Part shown: positions 11,501 through 21,600 of the stretch, one piece after another | Layout of the letters: the number at the start of each line of letters is the position of its first letter | How positions within the stretch are numbered: position 1 is the first letter of the stretch | NCBI RefSeq assembly: GCF_001039355.2 | Contig: NW_019775214.1 | Span: 453,547-478,590, forward strand | Source: Lingula anatina | Lineage: Eukaryota > Brachiopoda > Lingulata > Lingulida > Lingulidae | Length of the DNA: 25,044 bases | Direction of reading: 5' to 3' | The notes under the pieces: generated by a model | What the model saw: only the letters and a program-made list of their open reading frames with translations | Databases searched by the model: none | Told to the model about the DNA's origin: nothing | Program-made: the position numbers and the translations under genes

Positions 11501-12605
11501 CTGAAAGCAAGACAGCTCATCCATGATGAATCCACTAGAAAACATCAGTTATCGGAGATGAAAGACGAAATAACTACTCTAAAAAAGGAATGCGAAACTG
11601 CTAACTTGAAATACATCAACATTCTGGAAGATGAAACGGCCATCACAGACGCCCAGATCTGGTTTGCTGACGTTGAAGAAACCTGCGCAGATTGTTTGGG
11701 AGAAATCTCCGAGGTTATACAAGTGACCAAGGAACAGCCGCAGCCAATTCAACAGCCTCAATCCCAAGAGCCTCAAGTCCATGATGTTCCCGTCGCACCT
11801 ACCCCAGCACCAATAGACGCATGGATTGATGAACTTGTTCCATATAGTGAGACTGTTTTAGCCACACCCAATGATTCAGACAAGTCCTATGAAGAATTAC
11901 TTCTTAAGTGCATGTTCGAGAAGGATGCTCCGCGAGCCTCCATATCGCCATTCAACGGGTCTGCACTAGACTGGCCAAGGTTTGCTGAACTATTTTACGA
12001 AGAAGTGCACAAGCAACCCTATTTTAAGGATACCCGGCGCATGTGGTTACTACAGAGCAGTGTAACTGGTCAAGCAAAACAACATATNTATGTTATCCGG
12101 TAGGATTCGAAACAAAGTTTTGAAGTAATCACTTTGCAAAAGAGCTCAAGTTGAGACCGAAACCTGAATTAGCCGTTTGGTATATATGAAAAGTAAAATT
12201 TTAACAAAATTAAAAACAAATTTTTTGACCGACAATATCAAAAACATGTACTTACCAAAACTGACAGTATCTTGTAAGTTATCTCTCTTGCTTCTTTATC
12301 CCACACGTGCACTTATCTGTCAAAGAAACCCTCAAATACATGGATTTAGAAACCCTTTCCCGCCTTAATCCCCCTAAATCTCCTTTCTACTTCAATCAGA
12401 ATTTTTATGCCTGAATTCCGTTTAAAAAACTGAAAATTAAGTATGTCACCGAAACAAGAAGCACCAACCTTAACATCAAAAGAGTGTTAATAAAAATGTC
12501 ATATTTATTTAACAAGATTTTATCGTTAAAGCAGATATATAGGGCGTGAATTTAAAGTGGACTGGGGCAAACCAAAAGAGAGAGAGAGAGAGAGAGAGAG
12601 TGAAA

Positions 12606-12658
<53 letters not shown>

Positions 12659-15600
12659 ACAGAGATTTCCCCTTAGTCCCCCGTTCCCTGCACTTATGTA
12701 GGGGTGGGCAAATGAAAGCTTTTTTGGGAAATTTAATTTCAGACAAGTGGATTATGAGGCCATTTTGGCTGCTGAATACAAATCTAATAAGTATTTTCGT
12801 TCTAAATTACATCTGATATTGGTATCAAGCGATTTTTCAAAATGGCCACCAAACGCTCCCTCAAATCACATATTTCTCATGTAAATCTTTAAATATCAAT
12901 TCAATGATTGTGTCAGCGACAGTTACTCAACTTCCCTACTTAATGAACTCTACCAATAGTGAACGCATTCAACACCGTACCTGAGCAGATTTTGCATCCA
13001 GCTGCTATATAAGCTGGACGTTTTCTACAGCGGTATGCAGTGCGGCATCGACACACTCCGACGACCACAGCTTGTAGCAACGACAGGCGGCTCGACAGCA
13101 GGGGTTCTCCTCAGCGCCTCGCACCGGCCTACAACTCCGCAGTCACCCCAGCAGGTCGACAGCAGCGGTTCTCTCCAGCACCTCGCACCGGCCCAAGACT
13201 CGACTGTCACCCCGGCGGCTCGATATCGGTCTACTCGACTCCTGCACCACTCATCTGCCCACGACCCAGCAGTCATCCCGGCAGCTTACGACAGTGGTAT
13301 CTCTCAATAGCAGTCCAACCGACAGCGATCCATTTTGATTTGGTTTAATTTTATTTTCATTCAGTTTTTGTAACCATTTATTTGCTATTAAATTATTTAT
13401 TTATTTATTTATTTACTTCGTTCTTGTTGCTTCTATCACCGTATCGTCCGCAACATTGGTCTCGTGAGCCGGATTTCAACACCTACAGCATGGATGAACG
13501 GACGCCTGGCTGCCTTCACTAAACATGTGCTGAAAGCAAGACAGCTCATCCATGATGAATCCACTAGAAAACATCAGTTATCGGAGATGAAAGACGAAAT
13601 AACTACTCTAAAAAAGGAATGCGAAACTGCTAACTTGAAATACATCAACATTCTGGAAGATGAAACGGCCATCACAGACGCCCAGATCTGGTTTGCTGAC
13701 GTTGAAGAAACCTGCGCAGATTGTTTGGGAGAAATCTCCGAGGTTATACAAGTGACCAAGGAACAGCCGCAGCCAATTCAACAGCCTCAATCCCAAGAGC
13801 CTCAAGTCCATGATGTTCCCGTCGCACCTACCCCAGCACCAATAGACGCATGGTTGGTCTCTTCTTGGAAGATTGGCAGACCCGACTACGAAACAGCACC
13901 GTCTTCACGTCCTCCACGCTAGTTTCAAGTCCATTGACAGAGGGGATGCTGATCAACTTGAGAAATTTTTCACGACAGAATCATTTGGTTGCAAGTTTGA
14001 AGGCAATGCAGCAACTTCCGTAGATGACAGACATGCCCAGAGCCAGCTTGACCAGAAAACCAGCTATAAATCTGGACGTTACTCGGTTCCAATGCTGTGG
14101 AAAAACGAAGATAGTTTTACCCTCAAACTACGTAATGGCTCTCAAGCGTTACCAGTCCCTGTGCCGCAAGTTGAGAACCAATCCAGAGCGATCCCGCAGC
14201 TACTCTGCAATCATCAACACATGGCTGGAGAAAGGTTATGCCAGAAAGATGACAGACAGTGAAGTCCATACACAGAGCTCCATCACCTGGTTTTCTTCCC
14301 TAGCAGTTGAAACTACACTGCGGAACTTCTACATGGATGATTTATGTACCAGTCAACCATCTGTGGACCTCGCCATATCCTTATTCCATGAATTGGTGGA
14401 TCTACTGAGCATTGGTGGATTTCGTTTGACGAAGTGGGTATCCAACTCCAGAGATGTATTGTCCTCCCTCCCTGCATCAGTAGTTGCCATCAAGAACTTT
14501 GACCTCTCTATGGATGCCATGCCTTCCCAGCGGGTACTCGGCTTCATATGGGACACTAATGAGGATGCCATAACGTTTAGAACCCTTCAACCGAACCCTC
14601 CTGCAACCAAGCGTGGTATTATACGCACAATTGCTACCATCTTCGATCCCTGTGGGCTGTGCGGGCCATTTATCCTTGCTGCCAAGCAACTAATGCAGAT
14701 ACTTTGGAAGCGTGCGCTTGCTTGGGATGATGATCTACCAGAAGACCTACTGAGCATGTGGCCTGTCCTGGTTAATCGACCTTCCAAACATTGCGGGTAT
14801 TCGAGTTTCACACTGCTACTCACCAGACCTATGGGAAGCACCAACTGTAGTAGTCCATATCTTCTGTGACGGCTCCGAAATTTCGTTTGGTTCTGTTGCC
14901 TATTTACGCATTGTTTCCACCAATGGTACAATTTCCGTTGCCTTTTTGCTGAGCAAGACCAGAATTGCACCCATGAAGAAGCTGACGATGCCACGACTTG
15001 AGCTACAGGCAGCTGTACTAGCTGCTAGAATTTACCTCAAACTTAAGGAGGAGCTACAGTTTGATGTAACCAAGGCCGTTTTTTGGACTGACTCGATGTC
15101 TACTCTGGGATACATCAAAAACACAACTCGTCGATTCAGACGTTTCGTTGCTAATTGCCAAGAAGAGATCCTTGATACCACGTCTGCCAATTGGTGGAGA
15201 TATGTTCCAACTCTCATCAACCCAGCAGTTTTTGCGTCCAGCTGCTATATAAGCTGGACGTTTTCTACAGCGGTATGCAGTGCGGCATCGACACACTCCG
15301 ATGACCACAGCTTGTAGCAACGACCGGCGGCTCGACAGCAGCTGTTCTCTCCAGCGCCTCGCACCGGCCTACGACTCTGCGGTCACCCCGGCGGCTCGAC
15401 AGCAGCGGTTCTCTCCAGCGCCTCGCACCGGCCTATGACTCTGCGGTCACCCCGGCGGCTCGACAGCAGCTGTTCTCTCCAGCGCCTCGCACCGGCCTAC
15501 GACTCCGCGGTCACCCCGGCGGCTCGACAGCAGCGGTTCTCTCCAGTGCCTCGCACCAACCCACGACTCCGCGTTCTTGGACTTCGTTCTTGTTGCTTCT

Positions 15601-18600
15601 ATCACCGTATCGTCCGCAACACCAGCTACGTGACAAAAGTGGCCTGCATGGGGCAATGTTTTAATTGGCAATCGGTCTTACGCTACGACGCAGAGTATAT
15701 GAAATCTCAGAGCGAGATTGGATTTCCATGGGGAACCGACAGCCCCTTTCTCATGCAGGTGTTGTTAAAACCGAATCCAACCCAACCAACAACCAGAGGG
15801 AAGCAAAATTATCCCTTCTATCGCTGAAATATGACTTTTCAATTTATGCGATCCATATAGCCGGGGAAGAAAATAAAATTGCCGATTCCGTGTCACGAAT
15901 ACATGAGCCAGAACATTGCTCTCGTTTTCTCGAATTAGTCCATCACTGGTTTTTAAGCTTTTACAGACAGCCGCCAGTGTATTTTCTGCAGGCCCATATG
16001 GCTAATTTCTCTTTTTCCTTTCTTTATCCCAGGCTCCGATAGACAGAGACAACAAGTAAATGATGAGGTGAACTTCTGGAGAGCTCAACTTTTCTCGGCC
16101 TCTACTAAATCAACTTATAGATCACACCTACGAGCCTATATCAAGTTCTGTGAGGAAATCAACTGTAAACCGATTCCTTTATCCCCGCCAACATCAGCAG
16201 GTACGCTGCTTACCGGGCACGATCGTGCGCTTTCTCATCTCTTCTGCAGTACCTAAACATCGTCCGGATCATCCACAAGGATTTCGGACTTCCTAACCTT
16301 CTGTGTTCCTGGGAGCTGAAGACGACTCTGTGTGGTATAAAGAGACACAAAGGTGATCCGGGCTCTCAGAAAGCACCCATCCTTCCACCACAGCTTTTAA
16401 GCCTACGATCATTCCTCAACCTGAATGATTTAGAACAAGCACAGACGTGGGCAGCTTGTCTGATCGCCTTCTTTGGAATGCTCAGAGTTAACAATATTAC
16501 GGCCAGGTCTCAGACAGACAGCGGCCTATCTATATGTCGCCGCGACTTGACATTTACAAAAAGAGGATGCACCCTAAGAGTGACCAAATCGAAAAACAAC
16601 CAGTACGGCCAGAGAGCCCATATTGTTACACTCCCCTTCCGTCACGGCAGCCCTTTGTGCCCCACAACAGCACTGACGAATTTTCTGAAGATATCAATGG
16701 ACGTCCCGGAATCTGCGCCGCTCCTTGCCACTTCTAACAATGGAGGGACCACTCTCCTCACATCGGCAGGCTTTCGCCAAAAACTTGCACGGTCACTTCG
16801 AGGGACCGGACTTTCCACCGCGACGTACAATACTCACAGTCTCCGCAGGGGAGGAGCTACGTGGCTTCTATCCATCGGTACTCCTCTAGCGATGGTGAAG
16901 GCCATGGGAGACTGGTCTAGCGATGCGGTATTCCAATACACGAACCTTCGGCGGATATGAAATATGATGTAATGCTGGGAACACTGAAGACAGTTTGAAC
17001 TTGTGGTTAAATTATGAAAAATGTAAATTATTGGACTGGAAATTAACAACCTGTGACTGCCTCACTGTCATATGTCTAGCTACATGACAGTTTCTAAGTG
17101 CAATTACGTCTATTTCATTTTCACTCACCTACCCATACTCTGGGTTGGGAATTTTGAACAGCTGCAATTAGTAATATTGCTACCTGTATCTAAGTGTTGC
17201 AATTCATTGACATACGGGTTGATGTACTTTGTTGAAGTAGTTAACGTTTATTGTAGTTATGTAATTTTATGTAAACTTTTATGTAGTTTAATAAATTTCT
17301 CAAGCCCGATAGTGGTTCTGGTTTTAAGTACCCTTTCCCTTTGGGAGTGGTATTTAAAACCACCACTAGAGGGACGCTTAGGCTGCAGGCTCCCGATTGG
17401 TCAGCCAGCTCACGTGGCGCATTCAAAATAATTGGCAGTTAGAGCCTGGCAGCCGTTAAAGCTGGACAGCGTGTAAGGGCGCTCGAGCCCATTTTGCTTC
17501 AATTAGAATCGGCTTAAGCATAAGCGTCGAAGATTTTCCCACCCTCCCGTCCCTCATATGGGCAGAAGGGGCTTCTTACATTTGCATTACACATTTTGGG
17601 TACATGCTCTTCATTTATTTTTAAAGGTACATACGAACCGAGCATTGGTGGAGCGTGGCTTCCCAGTAACACATGTTAAACACTTCTTCTAGTTTCTTAT
17701 ACGACTCAAATAAATTCGACATGCTAAGGGATAAACTGAATAGAACACTCGATCAGCCATAAAAGAGCTTTAGACTGCTCCTTTCTTTAAAATTTTGGTT
17801 GTAAATTTAACCTACTTTCATGACCTACTTTTCCGCCCCATTGACATACAGCATAAAATGCTAGCAGAAAAATCAGTTCAAACATCATTTTTAGGTAAAA
17901 TTTAACAATGCCTTTTGATAATTCTCGTAGTTACACTACTTGAGACTCTATGCTGGTATTTTGATGGTTTTTGTGACAAAAAATTGACTTTGTATGCATC
18001 TTTAAACATTTGCGCTTAGTAAATGGGAATTTCGAACAGCTGCAATTAGTAATATTGCTACCTGTATCTTAGTGTTGCAATTCATTAACATACGGGTTGA
18101 TGTACTTTGTTGAAGTAGTTAACGTTTATTGTAGTTATGTAATTTTATGTAAACATTTATGCAGTTTAAAACATTTCTCAAGCCCAATAGTGGTATTGGT
18201 TTTAAACACAGATCTAAAGCCAAGCGCTCACCCTTGTCATCACTGTCCTTTAGTACCGGAGAGTTTTGTTTCTTCTTTTTCTTTTTCTTGTCTTTTTTAG
18301 ATAGATTGTCTGAAATAAATTAAAATAAATAAAATATGAGGACTGAACAACTGTAAAGATTGTTGTAAAGCAAATTACTTACACTTTTGCTAATCACAGA
18401 AAACAATTAAAGCGGGATCAAATGAGTAAAAGAGACAAAGAGTTATTGAGTGTAAGTTAAGTTTCTCCAAGAGTCAACAAGTGTAGAACATGTTTTTAGT
18501 GTCAGAAAAAGATGGAAAAGGTCAAAGTCAGTAACAGTTAATGTGATTGGTTAATTTCATGACATATTTTAATTTTGATCATGCATTTATCACATGATAA

Positions 18601-21600
18601 CTGAGTTTTGGATAAGAGCCAAGTATGAGTAATCCAAATAATATTTTAGATATCTTTGATTGAAAACAAGTCTCTTAGGGATTACCTAATAAGGAAATGT
18701 TGCATAGTGACTTGCAACATGAGAAAGGAAAATATTTTGTAATCACGCAAAGACAATGGAAAAGAAAACAAGTAAGTGCGTGATCAGTACAGAGAAATAG
18801 AGTATAAATATTTGTGAAGTTGTATGAAGAGAGAGTCGGTGAATAAACGTTCGAAAGCTCCAAACTGCTGTCGTCATTCCTCACTATAACAAGATGACTC
18901 AAGTACGCCAGTAGCCAATATAAACTAAATGTCACAGAGGTGGAAGTCACGACACTGGCGTTCATCTCGGAAGAACGGTATGCGCGTTAAAGTAAAATAA
19001 TGAGTTGTTTTTTTTATTCAAGTAAAAAACAGGTATTAGTAACGGCCATGATGAAGGCATGTAAGTCGTCTTCAGAGCATTCAATCAGCGAAATGCTCAT
19101 TTGTGTACTAAAGTATTAATCCATTTTGTAGGCAAATATATTATTATTTTTTACTTTATATTTTCATCACATGACATAGCAGAGTGCTAACAACTCAAAC
19201 ATGTACCCGTATTCTGTGTTTGTGATGTTTTTTGGGCTGCATCACGTGGTGGTGCTTCACACGGAGCTGCGTTTAGTGGCTGCTGACCAGGCTCTTCTTG
19301 GGGAATTAGTGCCACTGCCGCCGCACCTTGCGCCGTCTGTCGGTTCAACTCATCCTCAATATTCAAAACGGCATCTAGTAAACTAGCTGCACTGGGGAAA
19401 TCGTCTCCAGTATTCCGCAATCTTTGTTCGATCACCTGACGCACTGCATCTCGTCTGAAACCCATGTCTAAGACCGCCTGCACTGTCGGGGTGTCCAGGC
19501 GGGCTTTGATCTCCCGGGCCTCTACGTGGTAACTGCCTGGCGCACCTGCATACAAACAGGGTTCTGGTCACGTGATAAGGCAAAAAAGCAAGCTCAGCGA
19601 ATTATTACAAGCATAAGGCTATGTTTTGCTTCAAGTTTTTGAATGTTTGATGGGTCTAATCGCAAATAAGAAATGTAAGGACTTGTTCATTTACCTCAAT
19701 ATATCAACTAATTTTGCTAATTCTGTGAAGAACAATACAAATTGATTGAAATAACTGCATTCGTTAAATCGGATAGTTTATTGGCGTTGTTACTGTTTAT
19801 TTATGAAGCTGAGTGCTGCTTTAAAACTTAAGAAATCTAGCCAGGCTTATGCACTGGGTAAATGATAGTTGTGTTTGTTGGTCAGGAACCCATGGATCAC
19901 TAACCTTGTGGTCTTTGTGTTTGCGCTTGAGCCTGGGGAGGCTGAATAAAACAAACCAATATCAAATCAATATGAAAAGCCAATGTATAAGGCATTTGTC
20001 GACATGGGGTGCAGATATACACACAAAAGGCAACTTCTCCTTTTTATCGTTCATCAAGAAGAATGTATCTTGATTAAAGGAATGAAAACTCTTCGTATGA
20101 GATCTATATTTCACAATAAAAATAATATAAACAACTCATAAAAATAATATATATTCAGTTTTACCACAAAACGGCAGTAATAGCTATTATTCTGATATCT
20201 GAGCTTGTCATCGGACCACGTGACCTCCAAAGATGGCTATCGTCTGTTATAATCTCTTAAGAAATTATTACAAAAAAAAAAAAAAAAACACAGGTACTAA
20301 CTTTGAATGTAGAAATATATTTGTTACCCATTGGTAAGTATGGAAAGATTGCTGTTTACTCCAGGAAAATTCATTTTTGGCCCAAACGAACAGTTACTAT
20401 CCCTTCAACGATTATTGTGTTTTTAAAATGAAATTCAAATATCGCCTAATGCTTCAAGTTACAGAACGTATTTAAAAGTCATCTAGCCTAAACCGTTCGT
20501 TTAAATTTGAATGATGTGATTAAATATATGCTTACCGGGTTGTTTGGCGAATTCCGTTCCTTGATCATTCGGATAAACTCATCCCCCTTGCACTGGCGTA
20601 CAAAGCCACAACGTGGGAACCAACGCGCATGCTCAGTCCAAGGGTCGTCTTGTGGTTCCCAATTCCTCAGCCCTCCGTCACAGAAGAAGCACTTCACGTT
20701 GTCACCAAAGCCTGTTATTAACAAATATGAAACAAATATCAAAACGTTTCAACCATAAACTTAATGGACCCTGTTACTCGTCTATCCCTGTTAACAAGAT
20801 ACCGTAGGTCAGCTGTCCATTTGTAAATATACAGGATCAGTTTATGATTAACGCCTGAGAGCTGTGAAGCGATTGTTAAACTTCACTTCCATCCTTACAT
20901 TCTAAACACAGCGTGGCCTTGCTATAATATATGGCACGTTTCCTATAAATTTGGCATAACAAAATGATGTATGAGTTTATTTATAGTAATTATTTATTTG
21001 ATGAATATATTGCAGTGAAAAATATAGTGGAGTTACCGGCGTAAAAGAACCCGGCCTTGGCGAGTTCTTCAGGACGCGGAATACGAGATGGCGGCCAGTC
21101 AGCAAAAGTCTGAACTCTGGTGTTTTCAATGGCGTATCTCTCGTGTTTGGGTCTCGCTGTTAGTATCCCTAGTGTGGCTCCAGTTGTGGCATCTATGAGG
21201 CGAAAACATAGAAGGACGAGTTTTAATGATCGACTTGATAAGTAAAGGCAGTTTAAAAACATTCAATATTTGTGGTTTACGTCATTCCACTAACATGCAT
21301 CCTAGATGTAATACACTATAAACCAAGGTTCGAGCAGAAACAGTGGCGCTGTGCTCTATTCCGAGTGACGCCGCGCAGGAATGCAAGAGTACAAGGAACA
21401 GAGCAAGGTACGGCCTGTTGATGTCCGCCCGGACCTTAATAATACGGAGATTACAGAGTACAATTTTTTATTATTTCGCGATAAGCACGGCGATTCGCAT
21501 TTGAATCTAGTACGTAATTCTTGATTTAGGGTAAAAAATCCAGGTACCAACTGCGTTTTATAATCATGCTTCCCACCAAAGTGCTCGAATTATCAAAAAG

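Larger units (their letters stand above)
12088..12910. other. unrelated non-coding insert between two BEL fragments
   Basis: Starts at an ambiguous base (12088) and has no recognised BEL or Ngaro content. It is AT-rich and carries the microsatellites at 12577-12656. It may be an independent insertion, the genomic flank of a duplicated element, or an assembly join. Confidence 0.6.
9794..18205 (+). mobile_element. Ngaro/PAT-like tyrosine-recombinase retrotransposon, disrupted by a BEL/Pao insertion
   Basis: The element has the split direct repeats diagnostic of Ngaro/PAT-type YR retrotransposons, in the order A1 (9794-9990), internal region, B1 (17146-17327), A2 (17324-17536), B2 (18024-18205). 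Internal coding parts are a gag-like ORF (10015-10753), an RNase H remnant (about 15665-15960) and a tyrosine recombinase (about 16035-16960). The reverse transcriptase expected between gag and RNase H is missing and the nested BEL array (10754-15621) sits there, so that insertion came with a deletion. There is no integrase and there are no ordinary LTRs, as expected for a YR element. It lies in an intron, antisense to the IAP gene. Confidence 0.85.
8533..19206 (-). other. IAP intron 6 (10.7 kb), transposon-filled
   Basis: Bounded by donor GTACAT (minus strand, 19206-19201) and acceptor attctag (8533). It holds the Ngaro-like element with its nested BEL array and the solo LTR. If this intron were retained, translation would run from Gln-Asn-Thr into GTCLSC and a stop, giving an IAP without the RING. 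A second possible phase-1 donor (cacGTGATG, about 25 nt upstream) exists but looks weaker. Confidence 0.75.

Noticed and set aside
16035-16960. Crypton DNA transposon
   Set aside because: An RNase H remnant lies directly upstream and split direct repeats flank the unit, so it is a Ngaro/PAT-like retrotransposon.
8336-19545. RING exon as a separate gene or pseudogene from the UBA/BIR exons
   Set aside because: Same strand, matching phase (GAA split as G|AA), canonical IAP order and intact stop make one gene the simpler reading, although the 10.7-kb intron needs transcript proof.
21325-21350. tRNA-like B box (ggttcgagc)
   Set aside because: No matching A box, acceptor stem or anticodon arm around it.
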